From Gemmatimonadota bacterium (GTDB lineage Bacteria > Gemmatimonadota > Gemmatimonadetes > Longimicrobiales > RSA9), in contig JADGGV010000001.1 of NCBI GenBank assembly GCA_019689775.1, positions 1 to 49,545 on the forward strand: a stretch of 49,545 bases of DNA, in the 5' to 3' direction. Made by a program: the position numbers and the translations under genes. How positions within the stretch are numbered: the first letter of the stretch is position 1; every line of letters begins with the position of its first letter. Of the stretch, positions 1 to 9,241 are shown piece by piece. Under the pieces are notes generated by a model. It had not been told where the DNA came from. It did no database searches and was given only the letters and a program-made list of their open reading frames with translations.

Positions 1-274
1 GCTGTCGGGCGGGCAGCGCCAGCGGGTGGCGATCGCGCGGGCGCTGGTCAACGACCCGGCGCTGCTGCTGGCGGACGAGCCCACGGGCAACCTCGACAGT
101 CAGACGGGCGACGAGATCATGGCGCTCTTCGACGAGCTGCACCGCTCCGGGCAGACGATCGTATTGGTGACGCACGAGCCCGACATCGCCGCCCGCGCGC
201 ACCGCGTCGTCACGTTGCGCGACGGCCGCATCGCGTCGGACGTCCTCCAGTCCACGATGGCGGTCGGCGTCTGA
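1..274 (+). CDS. ABC transporter ATP-binding protein, MacB/LolD type (5' end missing)
   Basis: Only the C-terminal ~90 residues are in the window; the frame is open from base 2. It begins with the ABC signature LSGGQRQRVAIARAL. This is followed by Walker B and the D-loop (LLLADEPTGNLD) and the switch histidine in VTHEP. The Walker A part lies upstream of the window. LADEPTGNLD is the form seen in the MacB/LolD/FtsE group, which powers mechanotransmission-type exporters rather than importers. Ten bases separate it from two FtsX-type permeases on the same strand, so it should be the ATPase of that transporter. The substrate cannot be told from sequence. GTG at 26 is an internal valine codon, not the true start. 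Confidence 0.95.
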   Translation, partial: LSGGQRQRVAIARALVNDPALLLADEPTGNLDSQTGDEIMALFDELHRSGQTIVLVTHEPDIAARAHRVVTLRDGRIASDVLQSTMAVGV

Positions 275-284
275 GCGATCGACC

Positions 285-1526
<1,242 letters not shown>

Positions 1527-1529
1527 CCG

Positions 1530-2765
1530 ATGCGGCTCGAAAGCCTCCACGAGGGCGCGGTTCTCGCCTTCGACCAGCTCCGCGCGAACAAGACCCGCTC
1601 CGCGCTGACGATCCTCGGGATCGTCGTCGGTGTCGCCACGGTCATGGCGATGAGCGCCGTGATCGCCGGCGTGCGCTCCGGGATCCTGAGCGGGATCGAG
1701 GCCGCCGGGCCGAAGAACTTCCTCGTCGCCCGGTGGAACTTCAATGGGGTCCGCATCGTCAGCGACGGTGGTCCGCCATGGGGTCGCAACCCGCCGATCA
1801 CGCTCGAGGAGGTCGACCGGATCTCGCGGCTGCCGCTGATCGAGGCCGCGATCCCGGGCGTGGACACCAACGGGGACTTCGAGTACGGCGGCCAGCGCGT
1901 GAGCAACGTGCAGGTGGCCGGCCGGGGCGCCGGGTGGAGCGCGTTCCAGACCGGAGCCATCGTCGCGGGCCACGACTTCCTTCCGAGCGACGTCTCCGCG
2001 GCGCACGCCGTCGCGGTGATCAGCCGCAAGCTCGCCGACGACCTGTTCGGCCCGATCGACCCGATCGGCCGCGCCGTGCGCGTCAACGGCCAGAGCTTCA
2101 CCGTGGTCGGCGTCTTCGAGGCGTCGGAGAACATCTTCGCGAACGTCGTCAAGCACGTCGCGATCGTGCCCTACACGGCGGCGATCAAGTACCTGCGCGC
2201 GAGCACCGAAATGATGACCGTCTTCACGGTGACCGCGCCCGACGCGTCGCAGGACGAGGCGATGGATCAGGTGATCTCGACGCTCCGGACGATGCGTGGG
2301 CTGCGCGCGGGCGAGCCGAACGACTTCGCGCTGATCCGGCAGGAGGAGATGGTCCAGACGTTCAACAGGATCACGGGGATTTTCTTCGTCGTGATGATCG
2401 CGCTGTCTTCCGTGGGGTTGATGGTCGGCGGCGTCGGCGTCGTCGCGATCATGATGATCGCGGTGACCGAGCGGACGCGGGAGATCGGGATCCGCAAGGC
2501 GCTCGGCGCCACGCAACGTGAGATCCTCTGGCAGTTCCTCATCGAGGCGGTCACGGTCACGCTGATCGGCGCGGCGCTCGGGATGGCGCTGGGCGGCGCG
2601 GGGGCGTTCCTCGTCGCCGCATTGACGCCCGTTCCGGCGAAGGTGCCGTTCATGGCCGTGGTCGCGGCGCTCGGCATGGCCACCGTGGCCGGCGTGCTGT
2701 TCGGGCTCTGGCCGGCCTGGCGCGCCGCCCGCCTGGATCCGGTCGTCGCGCTGAGGTACGAATGA
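1530..2765 (+). CDS. ABC transporter permease, MacB/FtsX family (second)
   Basis: The 411-aa protein is a paralogue of the preceding permease with the same order of parts. It has an N-terminal helix (SALTILGIVVGVATVMAMSA), a periplasmic MacB_PCD domain, three C-terminal helices, and the motifs TERTREIGIRKALGATQREI and LDPVVALRYE. The two differ in the periplasmic domain, which suggests division of labour within a heterodimer. It starts 3 bases after the first permease, and its TGA overlaps the ATG of the next gene (ATGA), so the four genes are probably co-transcribed. Confidence 0.95.
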   Translation: MRLESLHEGAVLAFDQLRANKTRSALTILGIVVGVATVMAMSAVIAGVRSGILSGIEAAGPKNFLVARWNFNGVRIVSDGGPPWGRNPPITLEEVDRISRLPLIEAAIPGVDTNGDFEYGGQRVSNVQVAGRGAGWSAFQTGAIVAGHDFLPSDVSAAHAVAVISRKLADDLFGPIDPIGRAVRVNGQSFTVVGVFEASENIFANVVKHVAIVPYTAAIKYLRASTEMMTVFTVTAPDASQDEAMDQVISTLRTMRGLRAGEPNDFALIRQEEMVQTFNRITGIFFVVMIALSSVGLMVGGVGVVAIMMIAVTERTREIGIRKALGATQREILWQFLIEAVTVTLIGAALGMALGGAGAFLVAALTPVPAKVPFMAVVAALGMATVAGVLFGLWPAWRAARLDPVVALRYE

Positions 2766-3508
2766 TGGACCGCCAGCCGGGCGACGGCGTCACCGTCGAT
2801 CTCCTCGCCATCATGGCGCACCCGGACGACGCGGAGTTGCTCTGCGGCGGCACGTTGGCCCGGGCGGCCGATCAGGGCTACCGCGTCGGCGTGCTCGACC
2901 TCACGGGCGGCGAAGCCGGAACCTGGGGGAGTGCCGAGGAGCGGACGCGCGAGGCGGAGCGCGCCGCCGCGATCCTCGGGCTGAGCGTGCGCCGCAACGC
3001 GGGGCTGCCCGACGGCGCGCTCGTGAACTCGCCCGAGGCGCGCGCGGTCGTCGCGGCGCATCTGCGCCGCCTTCGCCCGAGAACCGTGATCCTGCACTGG
3101 AAGGAGGGCCGCCACCCGGACCATCGGGTCGCGTCCCAGCTCGGCTACGACGCCTGCTTCGTCGCCGGGCTGCGCCGCGCGCCGATCGACGGCGAGCCGC
3201 ACCGGCCGAGCAAGGTGCTCTATGCGCTGGCGTACCGGGAAGATGTCGTGAAGCCGTCGTTCGTCGTCGACATCACGGCGCAGATCGACCGGAAGCTGGA
3301 CGCGATCTTCGCCTTCGGCACGCAGTTCGAGGGGAAGACGGCGATGGGGGAGGTCTTCGGCGGGGGGGACCGCCCGCTCCGCGAGCAGCTCCTCGCGCAC
3401 GCGGCGCACTACGGCGCGCTGATCCGTCGACCGTACGGCGAGCCGTTCTGGACGCCGGAGACGCTGCGGGTCGACGACGTCGTCTCGCTGGACGTCCGTA
3501 GCATCTGA
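2762..3508 (+). CDS. bshB1: PIG-L/LmbE family deacetylase, BshB1-like (bacillithiol biosynthesis)
   Basis: The 248-aa zinc-dependent N-deacetylase carries the metal motif AHPDDAELLCGG near residue 20. The second metal site is GRHPDH near residue 120. The intervening LTGGEAGTWGSAEERTREAE and NAGLPDG segments match the BshB1 subgroup closely. BshB1 removes the acetyl group from GlcNAc-malate to give GlcN-Mal, the step before cysteine addition in bacillithiol synthesis. The other bsh genes are not in this window, so the specific substrate is inferred from family resemblance. It starts within the stop of the ABC permease (ATGA overlap); ATG codons at 2762 and 2765 are both possible starts. Confidence 0.88.
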   Translation: MMDRQPGDGVTVDLLAIMAHPDDAELLCGGTLARAADQGYRVGVLDLTGGEAGTWGSAEERTREAERAAAILGLSVRRNAGLPDGALVNSPEARAVVAAHLRRLRPRTVILHWKEGRHPDHRVASQLGYDACFVAGLRRAPIDGEPHRPSKVLYALAYREDVVKPSFVVDITAQIDRKLDAIFAFGTQFEGKTAMGEVFGGGDRPLREQLLAHAAHYGALIRRPYGEPFWTPETLRVDDVVSLDVRSI

Positions 3509-3551
3509 GCGGCGCCGGGCGCGGCCCCGGACGCTCTCGGCGCCGGCGCAG

Positions 3552-3890
3552 CTACTGTACGCAGTCCACCTCGATCACGAGGCGTCGCCAGCTCGGCACC
3601 TCGCTGCCGCCCACCTTCACCGCGCGCGCTCGCGCCCGCCCGCCCCGGAGCATCCACGGCGCCAACCACCGCTCGATCTCGGGCGGCAGATGCCCGACCA
3701 GGTCGCCGCCGACACGGTGCACCCAGACGCCAGGGTCGTCCTCCGTCGGCAGGCCGGGGACCAGGACCAGCTCCTCCCCGACGGACAGCGCCTCGACGAC
3801 GGCCGTGCGGGCGCCGAACACCGTCCCGTGCACCGTGGCACGGAAGCTCGGCGGCTGGTGTTCCGGGAACGGCGGCGGGCTCGGCTGCAT
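3552..3890 (-). CDS. Small HIRAN-like domain protein
   Basis: The 112-aa protein is almost entirely one domain. A strand with FGARTAVVEAL, a GEELVLVPG turn, a WVHR..GDLVGHLPPEIERWLAP segment and a C-terminal strand ending in LVIEVDC follow the order of the HIRAN fold. In larger proteins (HLTF, some SNF2 helicases and nucleases) HIRAN binds DNA 3' ends; stand-alone bacterial versions are uncharacterised. It is convergent with the deacetylase gene and divergent from the cysteine desulfurase. An N-terminal proline-rich stretch (about 12 residues) may be disordered. The HIRAN assignment rests on pattern recognition only. Confidence 0.6.
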   Translation of the reverse strand: MQPSPPPFPEHQPPSFRATVHGTVFGARTAVVEALSVGEELVLVPGLPTEDDPGVWVHRVGGDLVGHLPPEIERWLAPWMLRGGRARARAVKVGGSEVPSWRRLVIEVDCVQ

Positions 3891-3906
3891 CGACTCCGTC
3901 GCGGGT

Positions 3907-3935
3907 AGGACGTTGCTGGGATCGCCACGTATCTT
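3907..3935 (+). promoter_or_regulatory. Candidate sigma70-type promoter for the desulfurase-mnmA pair
   Basis: AGGACG (3907-3912) and TATCTT (3930-3935) are separated by 17 bp on the plus strand, giving a leader of roughly 95 bases before the chosen ATG at 4037. The match to the -35 box is weak, so this is tentative. Confidence 0.3.
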
Positions 3936-4036
3936 ACCGCGGTTCGGAGGCTGGAGCCATGGTTTCGTCGCCGGGGCGCGGCTCTGCGCACGCGGCGGCG
4001 CCCGCGGGGTACGACGGGATCGACCCGGAGGTGAGG

Positions 4037-5188
4037 ATGGATGCGATCTATCTCGATCACGCCGCGACGACGCCCGTGCGCCCCGAGGTGCGTGCGGCGA
4101 TGGAACCGTACCTGGGCCCGCGCTTCGGCAACCCGTCGAGCACGCACCGGTGGGGCCGCGAGGCGCGCGCCGCGCTGGAGGACGCCCGCGAGCGCCTGGC
4201 GGCAGCGATCGGCGCGCGGCGCGGGGAGATCGTCTTCACGAGCGGCGGGACGGAGGCGGACAACCTGGCCGTGCTTGGGCGTTGGCGGGCGGTCGGCCTT
4301 GGGCGCGGCGGCGCCGTCGCCTGCTCGGCGATCGAGCACAAGGCCGTGCTCGGCGCGGCGCACGCGGCGGCCGCGGAGGGCGCCGAGGAGATCCTTCTCG
4401 CCGTCGACGGCGATGGGCGCCTCGACCTCGGCGCGCTCGACGAGGCACTGCGCGCGCGGCCGGCCGTCGTCGCCGTCATGTGGGCGAACAACGAGGTCGG
4501 CACGCTCCAGCCGGTGGCGGAGGTCGCGGCGCGCTGCCGTGAAGCCGGCGTCGTGTTCCACGCCGATGCGATCCATGCCTTCGGCAAGGTCCGCGTCCGG
4601 GTGGACGAGGTACCGTGCGACCTGCTTGCGCTGAGCGGCCACAAGATCGGCGCCCCGAAGGGGATCGGCGCACTCTACGTGCGCAGCGGCGTGGAGCTGC
4701 AGCCGCTCGTCCACGGCGGCTCGCAGGAGCGCGCGCTCCGGCCGGGCACGGAGAACGTCGCCCTGGCCGTCGGGCTCGCGGTAGCCGCGGAGCTGGCGGC
4801 GCGCGAGCAGGAAGACGAGGGGCGTCGCCTGGCCTTGCTGCGCGACCGGCTCGAGGCCCGGCTGTCGGCGGCAATCCCCGGGCTGGTCGTGAACGGCGCC
4901 GGGGCGGCGCGCGTGCCGCAGACGTCGAACGTGTCGATCCCGGGCGTCGAGCAGGACGCGCTCCTCATGGCGCTCGACCTGGAGGGGATCGCGGCCTCGG
5001 GCGGCTCGGCGTGCCAGAGCGGCACGATCGAGCCGAGCCATGTGCTCGTCGCCATGGGACGCGCATCCGCCGACGAGGCCGCCGTCCGGCTGTCGCTCGG
5101 CCGGACGACGACCGACGGCGAGATCGACGCGGCCGCCGAGCGCATTCCGCGGATCGTGGAGCGGATCCGCGCGCTGGAGGCGCGGTAG
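4037..5188 (+). CDS. Cysteine desulfurase, NifS/IscS family
   Basis: This 383-aa PLP enzyme removes sulfur from L-cysteine to give alanine and an enzyme persulfide. The N-terminus IYLDHAATTPVRPEV is diagnostic. The PLP lysine is in LSGHKIGAPKG (about K203) and the persulfide cysteine is in GGSACQSGTIEPSH (about C326). The reading frame is open further upstream to an ATG at 3959. I chose 4037 because a GGAGG lies 5 bases before it and the upstream residues look non-homologous. mnmA follows 58 bases downstream, so the likely job is sulfur donation for tRNA thiolation. A role in Fe-S assembly is also possible because no isc or suf genes are in view. Confidence 0.93.
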   Translation: MDAIYLDHAATTPVRPEVRAAMEPYLGPRFGNPSSTHRWGREARAALEDARERLAAAIGARRGEIVFTSGGTEADNLAVLGRWRAVGLGRGGAVACSAIEHKAVLGAAHAAAAEGAEEILLAVDGDGRLDLGALDEALRARPAVVAVMWANNEVGTLQPVAEVAARCREAGVVFHADAIHAFGKVRVRVDEVPCDLLALSGHKIGAPKGIGALYVRSGVELQPLVHGGSQERALRPGTENVALAVGLAVAAELAAREQEDEGRRLALLRDRLEARLSAAIPGLVVNGAGAARVPQTSNVSIPGVEQDALLMALDLEGIAASGGSACQSGTIEPSHVLVAMGRASADEAAVRLSLGRTTTDGEIDAAAERIPRIVERIRALEAR

Positions 5189-5246
5189 GCCACCGTTCCG
5201 TCCGCGGCGCGGACGGAACGGACACCTTGGATCGAAGGACAGAACT

Positions 5247-6344
5247 GTGGTGGAGAGCGGGAAGAAGACCGTGCTCGTCGCCATGTCCGGCGGCGTCGAC
5301 TCATCCGTCGCCGCGGCGCTTCTCGTCGAGCAGGGGCATCGCGTCATCGGCGCGACGATGAAGACCTTCTGCTACTCGGCGACGCCGGCGTCGGCTAAGA
5401 CGTGCTGCGGCCTGGATGGGATCCAGGATGCCCGCCGCGTCGCCGACCGGCTCGGCATCCCGCACTACGTCTTCGACATGGAGGAGGCGTTCACGCGGGA
5501 CGTCATCGACGACTTCGTCGCCGAGTACGCGGCCGGCCGCACGCCGAACCCGTGCGTCCGGTGCAACTCGAACACGAAGATCCCGGACCTGCTGAGAAAG
5601 GGCCGCCTGCTGGGCGCGGACGCGATCGCGACCGGGCATTACGCGCGCACCATCGTCGGCGACGACGGCCGTGTCCGACTCCTGCGCGGCGTGGACGAGC
5701 GCAAGGACCAGAGCTACTTCCTCTGGGGCATCCCACGCGACGTGCTCCCCCATCTCCTGTTCCCGGTCGGGGAGCTGACGAAGCCCGAGGTCCGCGAACG
5801 GGCTCGCGCCCTCGGCCTCGCCACGGCGGAGAAGCCGGAATCGCAGGAGATCTGCTTCGTCCCGTCGGGCGACTACACGGAGTTCCTGGCGCAGCGGCTC
5901 GGCGCCGACCATCCCTCGCTGCGCCCCGGGGCGCTCGTCACGACCACCGGCGAGGTGATCGGCCAGCACGGCGGCTACGCGCGCTTCACCGTCGGCCAGC
6001 GGAAAGGCCTGGGCGGCGGATTCTCGCGGCCGCTGTACGTCCTGGGCGTCCGCCCGGCGACGAACGAGGTGGTGGTGGGGTCGGCGGCCGAGCTCGAGCA
6101 GCGCGAGATCCGCATCGGCGAGCCGAATTGGCTGGACGACGCGCCCACGGTCGGCGAGCGGGTCCTCGTGAGAATCCGGCATCGCGCCGAGCGCGCGCCG
6201 GCGACCGTGGCCGAGATCTCCGACGCCGAGTTGCGGCTCGTCCTCGACCAGCCGCAGCGCGCCGTGACGCCGGGCCAGTCCGGTGTGGTCTATCGCGGCG
6301 ACGTGCTCGTCGGCGGCGGTCGGATCCGCGGCCTCGAGGCGTGA
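5247..6344 (+). CDS. mnmA: tRNA-specific 2-thiouridylase MnmA
   Basis: The 365-aa enzyme adenylates and thiolates U34 of tRNA-Lys, -Glu and -Gln. The PP-loop is SGGVDSS (residues 14-20). The first catalytic cysteine lies in TPNPCVRCN (about C103) and the second in ESQEICFVPSGDY (about C203). An extra cysteine pair occurs in KTCCGLDGIQDARRVA, seen in the MnmA branch that differs from the E. coli enzyme. The frame is open upstream. I chose GTG at 5247 because GAAGGACAG precedes it and because family proteins start just before the KKTVLVAMSGG strand. It pairs with the cysteine desulfurase upstream as sulfur donor. Confidence 0.95.
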   Translation: MVESGKKTVLVAMSGGVDSSVAAALLVEQGHRVIGATMKTFCYSATPASAKTCCGLDGIQDARRVADRLGIPHYVFDMEEAFTRDVIDDFVAEYAAGRTPNPCVRCNSNTKIPDLLRKGRLLGADAIATGHYARTIVGDDGRVRLLRGVDERKDQSYFLWGIPRDVLPHLLFPVGELTKPEVRERARALGLATAEKPESQEICFVPSGDYTEFLAQRLGADHPSLRPGALVTTTGEVIGQHGGYARFTVGQRKGLGGGFSRPLYVLGVRPATNEVVVGSAAELEQREIRIGEPNWLDDAPTVGERVLVRIRHRAERAPATVAEISDAELRLVLDQPQRAVTPGQSGVVYRGDVLVGGGRIRGLEA

Positions 6345-6353
6345 GGGCGCGCC

Positions 6354-6587
6354 TCAGGAGAGCGGGCGCGCCTTCTCGAGTAGCTCCTGAAGCTCCCGCT
6401 CCGAGAGACTATTCAGCGCCCGCTCCGCCTCCGGCTCCGAGCCCGGCATCTCGACGTAGCGCGGGCGGAGCTGCCGGTCCGTGAGGCAGTTGAAGACGAC
6501 GTTCGGGCCGTCCGGGAAGCCGAACGCGCCCGTGGAGGCGAACGCCTCCCACAGATAGAAGTTCTCGTCCTGAAACGTCCGACTCAT
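6354..6587 (-). CDS. Conserved-looking 77-aa protein of unknown function
   Basis: The protein starts MSRTFQDENFYLWEAF and ends in a helical segment (LNSLSERELQELLEKARPL). The middle part contains GFPDGPNVVFNCLTDRQLRPRYVEM. No signal peptide or membrane segment is visible, and I do not recognise the family. Codon use and amino-acid composition look like those of a real protein, and the acidic and aromatic residues are unlike an antisense shadow. The frame is open further upstream to 7286 but overlaps the next gene, so ATG at 6587 is preferred. It is convergent with mnmA with only 9 bases between the stops. Confidence 0.65.
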   Translation of the reverse strand: MSRTFQDENFYLWEAFASTGAFGFPDGPNVVFNCLTDRQLRPRYVEMPGSEPEAERALNSLSERELQELLEKARPLS

Positions 6588-6730
6588 GGTTCGCGGTCGT
6601 TCGTTCGCCGTCGACCCCGGCCGCCCGCATGGCCCCGTCGCCCCGGGGCGGCGCGGCGGAAAAATGGGGGCTCGCGGCCGGAGCGGCCAGTCCACCCGCC
6701 GCCGCGCGACGACGAACGGTCCCCGCCGCG

Positions 6731-7225
6731 TCAATCGTGGCCGCGCCCCGCGAGCTCCGTCACGGTGACGCGGAGCAGACGGTTCTCCCCCAACCCTGCC
6801 GCCCCGACGGAGCCGCGCGTCGGGGCGCCCGGGTACTGGCGACGGATCACGTCCAGCGCGCGGCAGATCGCGTCCTCGCCCTCGACCCACGACGCCACCC
6901 CCGTCGCCACCACGGACCGCCATCGCTTGCCGAGGTCCTTGACCTCGAGGATAGTCACACAGACCCGCGGGTTCGCCTCGATGTTGCGGACCTTCCGGCC
7001 GGGGGAGAGGACCGCGTAGAACGCGCCGTCCTCGAACCCGTAGACGAGGGGCACGGCGTAGGGCTGCCCGGCCGCCGCCGTCGAGAGGATCGCGCAGAAG
7101 TTGCGCGCCACCACCGCCGCCACCTCCGCATCGGTCAGGACGCGGGCCGCCCGTCGCCCCCCGCGCTCCGCGGGGGCGCCTCCGTCCGATGCCGCGGGCG
7201 TGCTTCGCCCGGTCGCCGTGGCCAT
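6731..7225 (-). CDS. Pyridoxamine 5'-phosphate oxidase-like FMN-binding split-barrel protein
   Basis: The 164-aa protein is of the PNPOx/NimA-like group. After a disordered N-terminal ~28 residues comes LTDAEVAAVVARNFCAILST, then PYAVPLVYGFEDGAFYAVLS, then GRKVRNIEANPRVCVTILEV. These are the consecutive strands of the flavin split barrel, and the KVRNI lysine/arginine region is where the FMN phosphate binds in this group. Members reduce or bind diverse small molecules (nitroimidazoles, F420- or haem-related compounds), so the substrate is unknown. The start is the ATG at 7225 preceded by GAGGAGCGGCGAG. Confidence 0.85.
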   Translation of the reverse strand: MATATGRSTPAASDGGAPAERGGRRAARVLTDAEVAAVVARNFCAILSTAAAGQPYAVPLVYGFEDGAFYAVLSPGRKVRNIEANPRVCVTILEVKDLGKRWRSVVATGVASWVEGEDAICRALDVIRRQYPGAPTRGSVGAAGLGENRLLRVTVTELAGRGHD

Positions 7226-7301
7226 CTCGCCGCTCCTCGTTCTGCGCCGTCACGAAACACGGAGTCGCTGCTCCGCTCGCCATCACGCTAGAACGAGCGA
7301 A

Positions 7302-7327
7302 CGGCGGCGTCTGTAGGGGCGCCGCCG
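7302..7327 (-). terminator. Inverted repeat downstream of dnaJ (possible terminator)
   Basis: A perfect 8-bp stem (CGGCGGCG / CGCCGCCG) with a 10-base loop lies 57 bases beyond the dnaJ stop and before the next minus-strand gene. The following bases on the minus strand are TTCGCTCGTTCT, only moderately U-rich, so intrinsic termination is uncertain. Confidence 0.4.
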
Positions 7328-7383
7328 ATTCTTCGTCGCGCCGTGTAGGGAATCCCCCGACCGCCGCGACGCGGCGCCGCGGC

Positions 7384-8508
7384 TCAGTACTTCAGGTTGG
7401 CGGCCTTCGCGAATTCCCGCACGAGTCGCTCCTGGTCCGCGGACAGCTCGGACGGCACCGTGATCTTCACCTGCACGTACTGGTCGCCGCGCCGGCCGGA
7501 CTTCTCGATCCCCTGCGAGGGGATCCGGAACCGCGTCCCGGACTGCGTCCCGGCGGGGATCTTCAGCGCCACCTTCTTCCCGTCCACCGTGCGCACCCGG
7601 ATCCGGGAGCCCAGCATCGCCTGCGCGACGTTGATCGGCACCGTGCAGTAGACATCCAGGCCTTCGCGCCGGAAGAACGGGTCCGGCTTCACGCGGAAGT
7701 TCACGATGAGATCGCCCGGCGCCCCACCGTTCACGCCCCGCTCCCCCTGCCCCGACAGGCGCAGCTTCGAGCCCGTGTCCACGCCCGCCGGCACCGTCAA
7801 CATGATCTGCCGCTGCTCCCGGACGTGCCCGGTCCCGCCACACGTCGGACATGGCCTCGTCGGCACCGTCCCACGGCCGAGGCACACCGGGCATGGCCGG
7901 CTCACGGCGAAGCTGCCCTGGCCGAACGAGATCTGCCCGCTGCCGCCGCACTCGTGGCACGTCTGCGGTTTCGTCCCCGGCGCGTTCCCGGACCCGCCGC
8001 ACGTCGCGCACTCCTCGGTCACCGGCACGGTGATGGGCACCTTCCCGCCACGCGCGGCCATCGCGAACGGGATCTCGACCACGAACTCGACGTCCTGCCC
8101 GCGCTGCGGGCCCGTCCGCGTCCGCCCTCGCCGCCGCCCGCCGAGATCGAAGATCGAGCTGAAGATGTCCCCCAGCCCGCCCACGTCGCCGAGATCCTCG
8201 AACGAGAAGCGGACATGCTCGGCCCCCGGAGCCCCGCCAGGCCGGCGCGCGCCACCGCCGAAGCCCCCGAAGCCCGCGAACGGGTCCTTCCGCACCTGGT
8301 CGTACTGCCGGCGCTTCTCCGCGTCCGAGAGGACCGCGTACGCCTCGCCGACTTCCTTGAAGCGCTCGGCCGCCTGGGGGTTGTTCGGGTTCGCGTCCGG
8401 ATGGTACTGCTTCGCGAGACGCCGATACGCCTTCTTGATCTCGTCCGGGGTCGCGGTCTCCGCGACGCCGAGGATCTGGTAGTAGTCCTTCGTGCCGGCC
8501 GCGGGCAT
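7384..8508 (-). CDS. dnaJ: Chaperone protein DnaJ
   Basis: The 374-aa Hsp40 co-chaperone stimulates DnaK ATPase and delivers substrates. The J domain occupies residues 7-72 with HPD at 36-38. A short G/F-rich region follows (about 78-95). The four CxxCxGxG zinc repeats lie at about 167-227 (CATCGGSG, CHECGGSG, CPVCLGRG, CPTCGGTG). The two C-terminal beta domains run to the end. Repeat 3 is slightly altered (CLGRG). It starts 7 bases after the grpE stop, so the pair is co-transcribed. dnaK is not next to them here. Confidence 0.97.
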   Translation of the reverse strand: MPAAGTKDYYQILGVAETATPDEIKKAYRRLAKQYHPDANPNNPQAAERFKEVGEAYAVLSDAEKRRQYDQVRKDPFAGFGGFGGGARRPGGAPGAEHVRFSFEDLGDVGGLGDIFSSIFDLGGRRRGRTRTGPQRGQDVEFVVEIPFAMAARGGKVPITVPVTEECATCGGSGNAPGTKPQTCHECGGSGQISFGQGSFAVSRPCPVCLGRGTVPTRPCPTCGGTGHVREQRQIMLTVPAGVDTGSKLRLSGQGERGVNGGAPGDLIVNFRVKPDPFFRREGLDVYCTVPINVAQAMLGSRIRVRTVDGKKVALKIPAGTQSGTRFRIPSQGIEKSGRRGDQYVQVKITVPSELSADQERLVREFAKAANLKY

Positions 8509-8515
8509 GGTCCCC

Positions 8516-9088
8516 TCAGCCCTCGTACTTCTTCACCCGCACGCGCGCGGGCCGCACCAGCGTGTTCCCGAACCGGTACCCCTTCTGTAGCACTTCCGCC
8601 ACGACCTCGTCCTCCTCCGGGTGCTCCGCCGGAACCGTCATCAGCGCTTCCATCGTCGCCGGATTGAAGAACTCACCCTCCGCATCGATCGGCTCCAACC
8701 CCGCCGACTCGAGAACGTGGCGCAGCTTCTTTTCCACCAGCCCCACGCCGTCGATCAGCGCCTGCGCACTCGTCGCCTCGGCGTTGTAATGCGCCACCCG
8801 CTGAAGGTCGTCCAGCACGTCCAGCAGGCGCTTCACCAGCTCCGCCTGCGCCCGCGTGTGCAGCTCCATCCGCTCGCGGTCGATCCGCCGGCGATAGTTG
8901 TCGAACTCCGCCGCCAGCCGGAGGTGCCGGTCGTGCAGGGCCTGAAGCTCCGCCTGGAGGTGCTCCAGCTCGGCCGTCATGTCGTCCGGCGCGGACGCCG
9001 CCGGCGCGGCCTCGCCCGCCGCCTCCGCCGCCCCTCCCGACGCTTCCGCCGCCGCGCCGGCCGGCTCCGAGCTCTCCGCTTCCGCCAT
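8516..9088 (-). CDS. grpE: Nucleotide exchange factor GrpE
   Basis: The 190-aa partner of DnaK releases ADP from the chaperone. A low-complexity Ala/Glu-rich N-terminus is followed by a long coiled coil (ELEHLQAELQALHDRHLRLA), then the family segment AEFDNYRRRIDRER. The C-terminal beta-wing includes EGEFFNPATMEALMTVP and ends LVRPARVRVKKYE. The frame is open to 9217. I chose ATG at 9088 because GAGGAG sits 6 bases before it; ATG at 9127 has no such site. No CIRCE element (the HrcA operator) is visible upstream. Confidence 0.95.
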   Translation of the reverse strand: MAEAESSEPAGAAAEASGGAAEAAGEAAPAASAPDDMTAELEHLQAELQALHDRHLRLAAEFDNYRRRIDRERMELHTRAQAELVKRLLDVLDDLQRVAHYNAEATSAQALIDGVGLVEKKLRHVLESAGLEPIDAEGEFFNPATMEALMTVPAEHPEEDEVVAEVLQKGYRFGNTLVRPARVRVKKYEG

Positions 9089-9148
9089 AGGCCGCTCCTC
9101 ACCCGGTAGATCCTGATCGCGCTCCATGACCCAATCCCGACATGAAAT

Positions 9149-9166
9149 GCGGGGCCATGGCCCCGC
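9149..9166. repeat. Perfect 18-bp palindrome upstream of grpE
   Basis: GCGGGGCCATGGCCCCGC reads the same on both strands. It lies 60 bases upstream of the chosen grpE start and about 75 bases after the lipase stop. It could be an operator for the grpE-dnaJ genes or part of a terminator for the upstream operon; no U-tract follows it. Confidence 0.5.
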
Positions 9167-9221
9167 GGTGTGAATGTTACCGGTTTGTACCCCCGTCGGT
9201 TGCAATCGGCACGCCACCCGT

Positions 9222-9240
9222 GGCTGCCGTTTCGGCAGCC
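9222..9240 (-). terminator. Hairpin just after the lipase gene
   Basis: A perfect 8-bp stem (GGCTGCCG / CGGCAGCC) with a 3-base loop starts one base past the lipase stop codon region on the minus strand. It marks the end of the dnaX-to-lipase gene run. There is no U-tract, so it may act as an RNA-stability or Rho-assisted element instead of an intrinsic terminator. Confidence 0.45.
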
Positions 9241-9241
9241 G

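Noticed and set aside
3959..4036. N-terminal extension of the cysteine desulfurase
   Set aside because: 26 residues with no family similarity; a good ribosome-binding site precedes ATG at 4037.
9089..9217. N-terminal extension of GrpE
   Set aside because: Contains the palindrome region and no homology; GAGGAG before ATG at 9088 fits better.
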